Shown: positions 1 to 9,648, counted from the first letter of the stretch. The stretch: 64,000 nt of DNA from an uncultured Lachnospiraceae bacterium (GCA_910579275.1 CAJTTO010000003.1:101905-165904); one strand, 5' to 3'. The notes: generated from the letters alone by a model not told the origin. Program-made: numbers and translations.

Positions 1-850
1 TGTACGGTCTGAAATGATCTGCAATCTTTGCAAGAAGATTCTGATCAAATCCCGTATCATACGGAGTTCCTTTGAATGTCTCTACCATAACTTCCGTAGC
101 AGGCTGTGATGTACCAAGTGCAAAAGGAGAAATTGCACAGTCAATGACATCCACGCCAGCCTCAACGGATTTTAAGTAAGTCATGGAAGCCACACCTGAT
201 GTATAGTGTGTATGAAGCTGAATCGGAAGCCTTGTAGCGGACTTCATCGCCTTGATCAGCTCCTCAGCCTTATATGGCACCAAAAGTCCTGCCATATCTT
301 TGATACAGATAGAATCCGCACCCATCTCCTCGATGTCCTTAGCCATCTTCATCCAGTATTCCAGTGTATAGGCGTCACCCAGTGTATAAGAAAGTGCGAT
401 CTGTGCCTCGCCGCGTCCTTCCCGTTTCTTTACTGTGTTTGCCGCATTCACCGCACACTGAAGGTTTCTAAGATCATTAAAGCAGTCAAAAATACGTATG
501 ATATCAATACCGTTTGCAATGGATTTCTCAACAAACTCAGTCACAACGTCATCTGCATAGTGACGATAACCCAGAATATTCTGACCCCTGAAAAGCATTT
601 GGAGTTTTGTATTCTTAACTTTGTCCCTGATCTTCCGAAGTCTTGACCATGGGTCTTCCTTCAGGAAACGAAGGGATGCGTCGAACGTAGCGCCGCCCCA
701 GCACTCTAAGGAATGATAGCCAACCTGATCCATCGTCTCAAGAATGGGAAGCATCAGTTCCGTCGGCATTCTTGTCGCTATTAAAGACTGATGAGAGTCA
801 CGGAGAACTGTCTCTGTAATCTTAATAGGCTTTTTTACTGTTTCTGACAT
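1..850 (-). CDS. oadA: Oxaloacetate decarboxylase alpha / pyruvate carboxylase subunit B-type carboxyltransferase (partial)
   Basis: The N-terminal 283 residues are present and the rest lies beyond the left edge. Translation gives the carboxyltransferase TIM barrel of the OadA / PycB / transcarboxylase 5S family: TETVLRDSHQSLIATRM near residue 13, ECWGGATFD near 50, LRGQN-type FRGQNILGYRHY, and QLHTHYTSG with the metal-binding HTH. The start at 850 follows a strong AGGAGG site. It is the last gene seen of a five-gene operon running from 4781. In the family this domain moves CO2 between biotin and pyruvate/oxaloacetate. Whether a biotin domain follows cannot be seen, but a separate biotin protein is encoded at 2111. 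Confidence 0.9.
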   Translation of the reverse strand, partial: MSETVKKPIKITETVLRDSHQSLIATRMPTELMLPILETMDQVGYHSLECWGGATFDASLRFLKEDPWSRLRKIRDKVKNTKLQMLFRGQNILGYRHYADDVVTEFVEKSIANGIDIIRIFDCFNDLRNLQCAVNAANTVKKREGRGEAQIALSYTLGDAYTLEYWMKMAKDIEEMGADSICIKDMAGLLVPYKAEELIKAMKSATRLPIQLHTHYTSGVASMTYLKSVEAGVDVIDCAISPFALGTSQPATEVMVETFKGTPYDTGFDQNLLAKIADHFRPY

Positions 851-885
851 TTTTATTCCTCCTAATATATTTTTATGAATTCCAT

Positions 886-2034
886 TTAAAATACACCAAA
901 GATTGCCATGAAGGTTCCTGCCGCAACAGCAGTACCGATAACACCTGCAACGTTAGGACCCATGGCATGCATCAGCAGGAAGTTTGTAGGATCCGCCTCC
1001 GCACCGACCTTCTGTGAAACACGCGCCGCCATCGGAACTGCGGAAACACCTGCCGAACCAATCAATGGGTTGACTTTGCCCTTTGTAAGTACACACATCA
1101 GCTTGCCAAAAAGAACACCGGCTGCCGTACCGAACATAAACGCTATCAGACCTAATACAACAATCTTAATTGTATCCCAGTTCAGGAATGCCTCTGCACT
1201 TGTCGTAGCGCCTACAGAAGTTCCAAGCAGAATAACAACGATGTACATCAAAGCATTGGATGCCGTTTCCTGAAGCTGTCTTACGACACCGGACTCTCTG
1301 AACAGGTTTCCTAACATCAGCATGCCGACAAGCGGAGCTGTTGTGGGAAGAATCAGACATACCACAATCGTAACTACGATTGGGAAGAGAATCTTCTCCA
1401 GCTTTGATACCGGACGAAGCTGTGCCATTTTAATCTTTCTCTCTTTTTCCGTAGTGAGAAGCTTCATGATAGGCGGCTGGATAATTGGTACCAGTGACAT
1501 GTAGGAATATGCTGCCACTGCGATTGGACCAAGCAAACCAGTCTGCCCAAGCTTACCCGCAAGGAATATGGAAGTAGGACCGTCGGCACCACCGATAATA
1601 GAGACTGCCGCCGCTGCCTTGTCGTTAAATCCAAGCGCTATCGCACCAAAATATGCCGCAAAAATACCAAACTGTGCCGCCGCACCGAGCAGAAAGCTCT
1701 TCGGGTTTGCAATCAGCGGTCCAAAGTCTGTCATGGCTCCTACCCCAAGGAATATCAGTGACGGCAGGATTGCCCATTCATCAAGTAAATAGAAATAATA
1801 CAGTAAGCCGCCAGGTGTGCCATCTGCACCAATCGGTGCAATAATGTCGGGATAAATATTAACCAGCAGCATACCAAACGCTATCGGAGTTAACAGAAGT
1901 GGTTCATACTGTTTCGCGATAGCAAGATAAAGAAATATACAAGCAACAACAATCATAATGACATTTCCGCCGGAGAGATTAAAAAATGCGGTCTGATGTA
2001 TCAGATTGTTCAATGTATCTGCTATATATGACAT
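886..2034 (-). CDS. oadB: Sodium-pumping decarboxylase subunit beta
   Basis: A 382-residue, very hydrophobic protein with about ten membrane segments. It matches the beta subunit of Na+-translocating biotin decarboxylases (OadB/GcdB/MmdB). The signature GGADGPTSIF lies near residue 148, and a second conserved stretch, GSAGVSAVPMAARV, near 326. Family beta subunits decarboxylate carboxybiotin and couple it to Na+ export. The length is typical. It lies between the biotin carrier gene (2111) and oadA, in the same direction, with a good ribosome site. This makes the operon an energy-conserving membrane complex rather than a soluble carboxylase. Confidence 0.94.
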   Translation of the reverse strand: MSYIADTLNNLIHQTAFFNLSGGNVIMIVVACIFLYLAIAKQYEPLLLTPIAFGMLLVNIYPDIIAPIGADGTPGGLLYYFYLLDEWAILPSLIFLGVGAMTDFGPLIANPKSFLLGAAAQFGIFAAYFGAIALGFNDKAAAAVSIIGGADGPTSIFLAGKLGQTGLLGPIAVAAYSYMSLVPIIQPPIMKLLTTEKERKIKMAQLRPVSKLEKILFPIVVTIVVCLILPTTAPLVGMLMLGNLFRESGVVRQLQETASNALMYIVVILLGTSVGATTSAEAFLNWDTIKIVVLGLIAFMFGTAAGVLFGKLMCVLTKGKVNPLIGSAGVSAVPMAARVSQKVGAEADPTNFLLMHAMGPNVAGVIGTAVAAGTFMAIFGVF

Positions 2035-2110
2035 TTTGTTGACCTCCTATTGTATTTTTTATCAGGAAATATGCAAATCCTGATTACACCAATACATAAA
2101 ATATCGGTGA

Positions 2111-2482
2111 TTAGTTCAAAGTTGCAAGTAAAGCACCTGCCTCTATAGAATCGCCAACTGCTACATCTACGCTTGCCACTGTGCCATCCTGAGGAGCCAC
2201 AACCGGAATCTCCATCTTCATAGCCTCGATGATAACAACTGCATCACCTTTCTTTACAGCCTGTCCTACATTCGCTTCAATCTTGAATACTTTTCCTGCC
2301 GCACCAGCCTCAACTCTGATGCTGCCTGCACCTGCACTTGCCGCTTTCGGGGCTGCCGCTTTGGGCGCTGCCTTCGGAGCTGCTTTGGGTGCTGCAGCAA
2401 CAGGAGCCGCACCAGAACCTGCGCCTTCTTCTACTACGACATCATATACGCTGCCGTTAACGGTGATTGTATAATTTTTCAT
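2111..2482 (-). CDS. Biotin carboxyl carrier protein of the decarboxylase complex
   Basis: A 123-residue protein. Residues 1-20 are a short start domain, about 25-50 an Ala/Pro/Lys linker of repeated APKAA units, and about 52-123 a biotinyl domain with the attachment motif EAMKMEIPV, whose second-to-last Lys is the biotin site. The flexible linker is typical for swinging-arm carriers (GcdC, MmdC, transcarboxylase 1.3S). It lies between the gamma and beta genes and would carry CO2 from the carboxyltransferases to the membrane beta subunit. Which acid or CoA ester is the substrate cannot be read from it. Confidence 0.93.
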   Translation of the reverse strand: MKNYTITVNGSVYDVVVEEGAGSGAAPVAAAPKAAPKAAPKAAAPKAASAGAGSIRVEAGAAGKVFKIEANVGQAVKKGDAVVIIEAMKMEIPVVAPQDGTVASVDVAVGDSIEAGALLATLN

Positions 2483-2510
2483 TTCAAATTCCTCCTAAAT
2501 CTTTAAATCA

Positions 2511-3329
2511 TTAACTTTTTTTCCATTTATTTGTGTTTGCCCGCTTAATGCTTCTTACCTGGAATCCTTCCACGCTTGTTCCCTCGTAAGCAGCAATCGC
2601 CGCCGCAATTACGGCTACAAGCTCCATGTCGTCTGAAAGCTCTTCTTCCTCGACAACAGCAGGCGTCGGCGCCGGTGCTGCCGGTACTGGTACCGTCTCA
2701 TTTTTCTTCGGCGCAAGCGAAGCCTGAAGTTTCGGAATCAGTCCGAACGCCGAAATGATAAGACTGATAAGGATCAGCACAACAAACACTGTACCCATGC
2801 CAAGAAGCGTATTGAGCGCTGCCTTTGTCATCAGCTGCCCTTTTGTCTCGTCCATGTTGAGTGTACATGATGTCATCTTGAGGTAAATATCATTTGTAAA
2901 TATTAATTCTACTGAACCACTTGCATTTCCGCCCTTAACAGGAACCGTGACAATAATTGTGTCATCATCAACAACAGAAACAGGTGCACCCGGCTCAATG
3001 GTTCCCATTGTTTCCAGTCCTGACTCAAATGACGTAAGCGCACCATTAACTGCTTTTCCCTCACATGCAAAAGAATAATCACTAAAATACTGACTATACG
3101 TCGACGCAAACATATCACCAAGCTCAACATTGCTGTATTCTGTAAGCAGGTCATCCACATCACCTGTGGATACCATCAGACTCGTAAGCTCGACAACCTT
3201 TTGCGCCCTATTTTGTGCTTCCTCAACCTTGGTCTTCTGGTGGGCGCTCATTGTCCCTTCCGATGACCCGCATGCCGACAGAACGAAAACGCAGGTAAGC
3301 ATTAATAATGTTTTTATAATTTTTTTCAT
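2511..3329 (-). CDS. OadG-type gamma subunit with an N-terminal lipoprotein domain
   Basis: About 272 residues. The N-terminus is a lipoprotein signal with lipobox LSAC (Cys near 20). Then comes an extracytoplasmic domain of about 140 residues that I do not recognise, one membrane helix (about 170-195, TVFVVLILISLIISAFGL), a Pro/Ala linker, and a C-terminal OadG-like end (DMELVAVIAAAIAAYEG). Ordinary OadG proteins are only about 80-120 residues and lack the exported domain. I chose the ATG at 3329; the upstream GTG at 3341 abuts the ribosome site. It lies 6 bp after the carboxyltransferase gene, so co-translation is likely. The role would be assembly and anchoring of the complex. Confidence 0.8.
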   Translation of the reverse strand: MKKIIKTLLMLTCVFVLSACGSSEGTMSAHQKTKVEEAQNRAQKVVELTSLMVSTGDVDDLLTEYSNVELGDMFASTYSQYFSDYSFACEGKAVNGALTSFESGLETMGTIEPGAPVSVVDDDTIIVTVPVKGGNASGSVELIFTNDIYLKMTSCTLNMDETKGQLMTKAALNTLLGMGTVFVVLILISLIISAFGLIPKLQASLAPKKNETVPVPAAPAPTPAVVEEEELSDDMELVAVIAAAIAAYEGTSVEGFQVRSIKRANTNKWKKS

Positions 3330-3347
3330 ATTAACGTTCACCCTTTC

Positions 3348-4781
3348 CTAGACCGTTCCATGCTTCTTTGACGGACGATCCTCTCTCTTTGTAAACAACA
3401 TCTCAAAAGCGCCAATCACATATTTTCTTGTGTCAGCCGCCTCGATAATCTGATCTACATATCCTCTCTTTGCCGCACCGGCCGCGCTTGTCTGAAGCGC
3501 CGCATACTCTGCTGCCTTTTCTTTTATGACATCCGCGCCTTGTCCCTCATACATAATCTTGGCTGCAAGGTTTGCATCCATGGAACCGATTTCCGCATCA
3601 GGCCATGCAATTGTGATGTCTGCGCCAAGTGCCTTGGAATTCATTGCAACATATGCGCTTCCAAGTGCTTTTCCAACCACGACATTCACCTTTGGTACCG
3701 TGGCGTTTGCAAAAGCATATGTAAGCTTTGCAACTGCCTTTGCAATACACTTCTCGCTTGCCATTGTCGACTCGTAGCCTTTGACGTTTGTGAGAGACAA
3801 TACAGGAATATCAAACGCATCGCAGAAACGGATAAAGTCCGCTGCCTTTTCGCAGCCCTTTGCTGACAGCACTGCGTCAAATTTGTCTGTGACTTCACCG
3901 GATGCGCTGTAAACCTCTGTGCGGTTTGCAACACAGCCGACTGTCATGCCGTTTAACTTGATAAATCCGGTAACCATATCCTTTGCGTAGTTTTCCTTTA
4001 CCTCGAAAAAGATATTGTTATCCGCAATTGTCGTAAGTGCAATGGAAGTATCTCCCACACAGTTTGCAAGATCTGCACACACCCTGTTGAGGTCGTCAGT
4101 GCACTCCTCATAAGAAGCATCATCTTCATTGTTTCCCGGGAGCATGGACACAAGCTGTCTGATTTTCGCAAATATCTCTGCTTCATCTGCGGCAACATCC
4201 ACAATGCCGCTCTCGCTGCTCTGGAAATCGGCGGATGAAGAATCGCACTTGGAAATATTGTTGCCGTCAAGCGCATTTGGCGAATTCACAAAAAGCTTAG
4301 CTTTTGTCTTCTCCATAAATGTAAAGTCCGTCAGTGTCGGTATCAGTGCAAGACCGCCGCCGCAGTTTCCAAAAACTGCTGTAATCTGGGGAATTACCCC
4401 TGATGCAAGTGTCTGCTTGAGGTAAATCTCTCCAAACGCATTTAACGCGTCTGTCGCCTCCTGAAGCCTGAGCCCTGCCGAGTCGATAAGACCGATGACA
4501 GGCGCACCCGTCTTCATGGCAAGGTCGTAAAGGCGCGTAATCTTTTTCGCATGCATCTCACCAACAGAACCGTTCAACACGGATGCATCCTGGCTATACA
4601 CATACACAAGATTGCCGTCGATTACTCCGTAGCCGGTAACAACACCGTCCGAGGGAGTCTCATTCTGTTTCAGGTTAAAATCTGTCGCCCTTGCCGTAAC
4701 AAGCGCACCAATTTCAACGAAACTGCTTTCATCAAGTAAAGATTCAATTCTTTTACTTGCCAAACTTGAAGTAGTACTCAT
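3348..4781 (-). CDS. Acyl-CoA carboxyltransferase (methylmalonyl-/glutaconyl-CoA decarboxylase alpha type)
   Basis: A 477-residue crotonase-fold carboxyltransferase of the PccB / MmdA / transcarboxylase 12S family, slightly shorter than the usual 510-530. The N-half has DSAGLRLQE and GNCGGGLALIPTLTDFTFM. The C-half has AWPDAEIGSM and the typical end RPSKKHG. The usual GGA..QEG loop is altered to SAGLRLQEATD, so it is a divergent branch. It is the first gene of the operon (ribosome site GGAGG). Family members transfer CO2 from an acyl-CoA such as methylmalonyl-CoA or malonyl-CoA to biotin. The exact CoA ester is not determinable here. Confidence 0.85.
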   Translation of the reverse strand: MSTTSSLASKRIESLLDESSFVEIGALVTARATDFNLKQNETPSDGVVTGYGVIDGNLVYVYSQDASVLNGSVGEMHAKKITRLYDLAMKTGAPVIGLIDSAGLRLQEATDALNAFGEIYLKQTLASGVIPQITAVFGNCGGGLALIPTLTDFTFMEKTKAKLFVNSPNALDGNNISKCDSSSADFQSSESGIVDVAADEAEIFAKIRQLVSMLPGNNEDDASYEECTDDLNRVCADLANCVGDTSIALTTIADNNIFFEVKENYAKDMVTGFIKLNGMTVGCVANRTEVYSASGEVTDKFDAVLSAKGCEKAADFIRFCDAFDIPVLSLTNVKGYESTMASEKCIAKAVAKLTYAFANATVPKVNVVVGKALGSAYVAMNSKALGADITIAWPDAEIGSMDANLAAKIMYEGQGADVIKEKAAEYAALQTSAAGAAKRGYVDQIIEAADTRKYVIGAFEMLFTKREDRPSKKHGTV

Positions 4782-4970
4782 TTTATGACCTCCATTTTTA
4801 TATTTTTTAATTACTTTTAAATAAATAAAATAACAATTTTGCGCAACTTTTATATATTGTATCTATTATATGAAAATTACGTCTATTTTAGTATAACATA
4901 TATTATTCTATACGCCTAGTAAATTTTTTGTTTTTTCATTCACTTTTTGGAACGGTTCGCTTTCTGCTTC

Positions 4971-6284
4971 CTATTTTGATATCGTTCGGGATGAACCGCT
5001 CCCACTTTTCCCTATAACAGCGTCTTTATCCGCGCCACTTCCGAAAAGCCACTTTTGCACCACCTGCTGAAAACACCATCCGAAATCAACCGCGTCGATA
5101 TCTTCCGTCGCCACGAGACAGACACGTTTCCATTCCTGATTGCCGACCATGTAGCTTAAATATCCGATTTCCTGCCCTTTCCGCACGGGTGCTGTAAGAG
5201 CTTTCACCTTCTGAAGCGCAATGGTCACTTTCTCATCCTCACGCATTAAGAGTCCTTCACTTACAGTTTCCGCACCGGTCTTATCCGCCGCTATCTTTAC
5301 AGGCATATTTATTTTTTCACCGATTTTTTGCGTCTGTCCATTGCTTACAATGACATCCTCCATTGCTGCCGACGGAATCTCAACTTCGTCGAAGCTGCGA
5401 TAATTGTAGTTTGCCAGTCCGTATTCCATAAGCGCTCTGGTATCACTCCACTTATAAGTCTTGTGGTTCGGCCATCCACATGCCAGAAGCGCTACCACAA
5501 ACGTCTTCCCGTCCCGCCTGAGCGCACCGACATAACAGTATCCCGCCTTTGCCGTAAACCCTGTCTTTCCAGACAGCGCCCCTGTCATCATGTTCAGGAA
5601 TGCATTGTGGTTTACGCAGGAAAAACTTTTTCTGCCCGAAAGGTCTGTAAAAGAGTGGTTCGGTGTCCTTGTAATTTCCAAAAACATCTCTTTCTGCGGG
5701 GATTTTGTCACGCAGTATGCCATAACAAGCGCCAAATCCCTCGCTGTCGTCGAATGAAATTTGTCATCTTTTGCCGCATCCAGCCCATTAGGGGTTATAT
5801 AATATGTATTTTCACAGCCTATCTCTGCGGCTTTGCGGTTCATGAGTCCCGCAAACCCTTCCACATCCCCGCCTACGTGCTCCGCAATCGCAACAGCCGA
5901 GTCATTGTGCGATTCCAGCATAAGGGACAGCAGCAAATCTTTCAGGCGGTACTGTTCCCCGCTGCGCATCCCCAGATGTACAGGCGGCATGGAAGCTGCA
6001 TAGGAGGACACGGACACGGTATCCTCCAGATTTGCATTTTCCAGCGTCACAATCAATGTCATAATCTTTGTAGTACTTGCCATCGCAAGCTGCTCGTCAC
6101 CACAACGGTCATACAGCACCCTGCCTGAGTCCGCATCCATGAGCACTGCAGCTTTCGCGTAAAGCCTGAGATTTGGCTCATCCGCCTGAACATTGAGCGG
6201 TGGCTGTGCAAACACAACGGCGATTATCATGATGACTGCCGTTACCTTCTTGACAAAATGCGGAATAACGATTCTATTTTCCAT
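4971..6284 (-). CDS. D-alanyl-D-alanine carboxypeptidase (PBP5/DacA type)
   Basis: A 437-residue exported serine peptidase of family S11. It has an N-terminal signal peptide (about 1-33), the active-site motif STTK near residue 70, SHN (SxN) near 127, and KTG near 240 within SGKTGFTAK. A C-terminal PBP5-type beta domain follows. It trims the terminal D-Ala of peptidoglycan stem peptides. There is no obvious membrane-anchoring end; the tail is Ser/Gly-rich. A second paralogue lies at 22965. It stands alone between the decarboxylase operon and the polyphosphate kinase gene. Confidence 0.92.
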   Translation of the reverse strand: MENRIVIPHFVKKVTAVIMIIAVVFAQPPLNVQADEPNLRLYAKAAVLMDADSGRVLYDRCGDEQLAMASTTKIMTLIVTLENANLEDTVSVSSYAASMPPVHLGMRSGEQYRLKDLLLSLMLESHNDSAVAIAEHVGGDVEGFAGLMNRKAAEIGCENTYYITPNGLDAAKDDKFHSTTARDLALVMAYCVTKSPQKEMFLEITRTPNHSFTDLSGRKSFSCVNHNAFLNMMTGALSGKTGFTAKAGYCYVGALRRDGKTFVVALLACGWPNHKTYKWSDTRALMEYGLANYNYRSFDEVEIPSAAMEDVIVSNGQTQKIGEKINMPVKIAADKTGAETVSEGLLMREDEKVTIALQKVKALTAPVRKGQEIGYLSYMVGNQEWKRVCLVATEDIDAVDFGWCFQQVVQKWLFGSGADKDAVIGKSGSGSSRTISK

Positions 6285-6361
6285 AAATTTTTATCTTCCT
6301 TATATACAAGGCTCCATAAAAATATATGTTGCGGATTCTGTAAATTATCCCAATTCCCGCC

Positions 6362-7843
6362 TTACAGCTTCAATCTTTTTTCCAGTGCGTCCACTACTGT
6401 TTCAAGCACCTTAATGCGTGCATAATACTTGTCATTTCCCTCCACAATAATCCATGGGGCTTCCGATGTGGATGTCTTAATAATCATCTCATCGACAGCT
6501 TTCTCATACAAATCCCACTTTTCCCGATTTCTCCAGTCCTCATCTGTAATCTTCCAGCTCTTTTCGGGATTTTCCTGTCTGTCCTTAAAACGCTTTGCCT
6601 GTTCGTCTTTGTCAATATGGAGCCAGAATTTCAGCACGACTGCACCGTGATGAACCAGCTGGCTCTCCATCTGGTTCATTTCCCTGTATGCGCGCTGCCA
6701 GTCCTGCGTGCTGCAGAACCCTTCAATCCGTTCCACCATAACCCTGCCGTACCATGTCCGGTCAAAGATGGCTATATGCCCATCCTTAGGCATTTTTGTC
6801 CAGAAACGCCACAGATAATGATGCGCGCGCTCAATGTCATTTGGGGAGCTGGTAGGATTCACTGTGTATCCTCTCGGGTCAAGCGCCCTTGTGAGTCTTT
6901 TAATTGCCCCGCCTTTTCCGCCTGCGTCCCATCCTTCGAAAGCAAGCACCACCGGAATTCTTCTGGCATAGAGTTCTCCATGGAGAAGCCGGAGTTTTTT
7001 CTGTAGTTCGGACAGTCTCCTGTCATATTCCTTCCTGTCCAGCTTTTTCGAAAGGTCTGCTTTTTTGAGTACACTCTCATTCCAGTCTGCATTGTCAAAT
7101 CTGCCGTCAATTTCCTTTTCCTTTGCCTGACATTCCTTTTGATAGCGTTCTTCCAAAACGTGCACTGTCTTTGAAAGAATCTTAACCGTGGCAAAGTTAT
7201 CATCCTCCGCCTCTATAATCGTCCAAGGTGCATACTCGCTGTCTGTCTTAATCAGCATTTCGTCCGCCAGCCTGAAATAATCGTCAAAATGTTTGTTCCT
7301 GTCCAAATCCTCCGCTGTCACTCTCCACTTAGTCGCCTTGTTCTCCAGCAGCTTTCTAAAGCGTTTTTTCTGCTCCCGCTTTGATATGTCAAGAAAAAAT
7401 TTGATAATCAGTGTTCCCCCGTCCGTCAGCTGTTTCTCAAAAATGTTGATATCATCCAGTATTGTCGGAACTTCCTTTTTGGTAGTTTTTTTCTCAAACC
7501 GGTCTACCAGAAGCTTCCGGTACCAGCTCCTGTCAAACACGGCAATGCGCCCTTTCTCCGGCGTCTTTGTCCAAAACCGCCACAAAAACGGGTGAAGCCG
7601 TTCTTCCTTAGTCTCCGCATCCGTGGAATACACTGTAAATCCCCTTGGATCCAGCGTCTGAATCAGCCTGTTAATCTGCGTGCCTTTTCCTGCCGCGCCA
7701 AAGCCTTCAAACACAATGATCACCGGAACCCCCTTACTTTTCAATGCCCTCTGCAGCAGGGCGATTCGGGGTTCAAGTTCATCCATACGCTCCCTGTACG
7801 CCTTTTTATCCAGTTTTTTCGACAAATCAATTTTTTCCAACAT
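6362..7843 (-). CDS. pap: Two-domain polyphosphate kinase 2 (polyphosphate:AMP phosphotransferase type)
   Basis: About 493 residues holding two tandem PPK2 domains (roughly 10-245 and 260-490). In the family, one-domain proteins phosphorylate nucleoside diphosphates, whereas the two-domain class II proteins transfer phosphate from polyphosphate to AMP. Domain 2 has the full Walker A form EGWDAGGKG and the lid motif FDRTWYGR. Domain 1 has EGFGAAGKG, in which the usual Asp of Walker A is Gly, and FDRSWYRK. Domain 2 is therefore likely the catalytic one. I chose the start at 7843 because AAAGGGG lies 8 bp upstream. Confidence 0.88.
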   Translation of the reverse strand: MLEKIDLSKKLDKKAYRERMDELEPRIALLQRALKSKGVPVIIVFEGFGAAGKGTQINRLIQTLDPRGFTVYSTDAETKEERLHPFLWRFWTKTPEKGRIAVFDRSWYRKLLVDRFEKKTTKKEVPTILDDINIFEKQLTDGGTLIIKFFLDISKREQKKRFRKLLENKATKWRVTAEDLDRNKHFDDYFRLADEMLIKTDSEYAPWTIIEAEDDNFATVKILSKTVHVLEERYQKECQAKEKEIDGRFDNADWNESVLKKADLSKKLDRKEYDRRLSELQKKLRLLHGELYARRIPVVLAFEGWDAGGKGGAIKRLTRALDPRGYTVNPTSSPNDIERAHHYLWRFWTKMPKDGHIAIFDRTWYGRVMVERIEGFCSTQDWQRAYREMNQMESQLVHHGAVVLKFWLHIDKDEQAKRFKDRQENPEKSWKITDEDWRNREKWDLYEKAVDEMIIKTSTSEAPWIIVEGNDKYYARIKVLETVVDALEKRLKL

Positions 7844-7941
7844 ATCATCAGCCCCTTTCCCAGCCTTTATAACGCGCATTAAAATGTTTTCACATCTATT
7901 TTAACATAAATTCATGATTCCCAAAAGGACATTCGCGAAAA

Positions 7942-9648
7942 TCAAAACTGTGTTTTTGCCTTTGCATGCGTCATGTCATATTCCAGAATCACATCATACC
8001 CGTAACTTTTTACAGTTGCCTGCATCTCGTCCAAAAGTTCTTCAAATCTCTGGCTGTCAGGCGCAAACACCATCTCCCAGGAATAATCTTGTATTGCGCG
8101 CTTACACTGGTAGCGGATGGTCGTCTGTTCCGCCGTCTCCACAGATGCAGTATACAGCATTCCCGGCGCCACCAGAAGCATGTTGTTTTTCCGCAGATAC
8201 TCCATTGTTGTGTCCGCTCCCATCTTTTCCCGCCAGTCCTCCACTAAGGCAGACGTGTCAAGCGCCCTTACACTGTCCCACAACTCATAATAGTAGTGAA
8301 AGCCCCGCTCACTCTTCTCACACTGAACCACTGCTTTGTAATTTAATGCGGAAACTCCCGATTCCCATGTTCCGCCGCCGTATTCTTCCGGTACCTCAAT
8401 ATCTCCTCCGTTCATCAGCGCCTCCCTGCCAAACTCTGTGAGATAGGGACCATCCTCCCGCATCTCCCATGTCAGTCCTTCCGGTCCCGCCGCGGCTCCG
8501 GACAGACTGGCACCGTTTATCATAATTCCCTCCTCAGAATACAGCCAGTCAATAAAATCCACAAGCCTTTTCGGATCCGCACACTGTGAACCGACAGCGA
8601 TAATGCTGTCCTGATTTCCATACGGGTAGCATCCATAGGAGTAAATCTGCATGTCCTGAACAGGCGCCATCATAAAGCCCTTGCCTTGTTCCACATTGGA
8701 AATTGTATTGAAAGCAGATTTTCCAAGCCACGGCCATGGCGAGAAAAAAATCTGCCCTTCCTTATACTTTTCAAAACACTGCTCATAGTTTTGATTCACA
8801 GACTTCGGGTCAATCAGTCCCATCTGATTTGCTTCATAAAAAAATCTGAGCATACGCACATACACCGAGTCATCCTCAATAATACTTTGATAATCTGACC
8901 CGTCTGCCTTTGCAAGTACCACGCCATACTCGTCATACCCATACATACAGCAGGGCTGCTTGACCGCGTTCATCATGTTGTCATCCCAATCCTTAAAAAA
9001 AGAAAAACCGTATGTTTTGGCGCCGTTTTCCGCAGTCGGATGCCGCTCCTGCATCTCCTTCAGCACTGGCAGCAGCTCCTCAAGGGTATTGACTTCGGGG
9101 TAGCCAAGCTCTTTATATAAATCCCAGCGGATGTAAGGACCGTACACGGGTTCATTCCCCTCACTCGGAACATTCGGTCCATTTGCGGACACCTGTGAGG
9201 GAATTGCATAAATGCCGTCCTGCCCGACACAGCTGTTCAGGTTTTCAATCGCCTCCCTGTACCGCATTATGTCTTTGTCCTGCAAATCATCTTCCATGTT
9301 GTAAATCAATCCTGCATTGACCAAATCCTGCAGCTGTCCATTCACCCCCTTACATATAATCAAATCGCCAAGATTGCCTGCTGCTGCCCGCACCTCAAAA
9401 AGCGTATCCCCTCCTCTTGTAATATTTGGGGCTATGATATTCAATTCCATATTAAATTTCTTTCTGACTACTTCACCGAACCAGCCTGACTGAATTCCCT
9501 GATAATTTGCAGAATAGTCAAAGACATCCACGACTATGAAATCCTGATATGGACAGTCATTTTTCACGCCGGAACAGGCGCAAAGATTCAGACAGAACAC
9601 TGCCAGAAGCCAGAACGACACAATTCGGTTTCTCTGTTTTTTTCTCAT
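7942..9648 (-). CDS. Extracellular solute-binding lipoprotein, sugar ABC transporter (second copy)
   Basis: A 568-residue lipoprotein. The signal ends in the lipobox LCAC (NLCACSG). The mature part has the family 1 / LplA-type binding-protein fold, with a typical WDLYKELGYPEV stretch and KDWD.NMMNAVK also found in the protein at 12100. It would bind an oligosaccharide outside the cell. It is divergent from the AraC-type regulator at 9797 and separate from the permease operon. Its similarity to the 12100 protein suggests a duplicated receptor for the same permeases, with a different or overlapping ligand. Confidence 0.88.
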   Translation of the reverse strand: MRKKQRNRIVSFWLLAVFCLNLCACSGVKNDCPYQDFIVVDVFDYSANYQGIQSGWFGEVVRKKFNMELNIIAPNITRGGDTLFEVRAAAGNLGDLIICKGVNGQLQDLVNAGLIYNMEDDLQDKDIMRYREAIENLNSCVGQDGIYAIPSQVSANGPNVPSEGNEPVYGPYIRWDLYKELGYPEVNTLEELLPVLKEMQERHPTAENGAKTYGFSFFKDWDDNMMNAVKQPCCMYGYDEYGVVLAKADGSDYQSIIEDDSVYVRMLRFFYEANQMGLIDPKSVNQNYEQCFEKYKEGQIFFSPWPWLGKSAFNTISNVEQGKGFMMAPVQDMQIYSYGCYPYGNQDSIIAVGSQCADPKRLVDFIDWLYSEEGIMINGASLSGAAAGPEGLTWEMREDGPYLTEFGREALMNGGDIEVPEEYGGGTWESGVSALNYKAVVQCEKSERGFHYYYELWDSVRALDTSALVEDWREKMGADTTMEYLRKNNMLLVAPGMLYTASVETAEQTTIRYQCKRAIQDYSWEMVFAPDSQRFEELLDEMQATVKSYGYDVILEYDMTHAKAKTQF

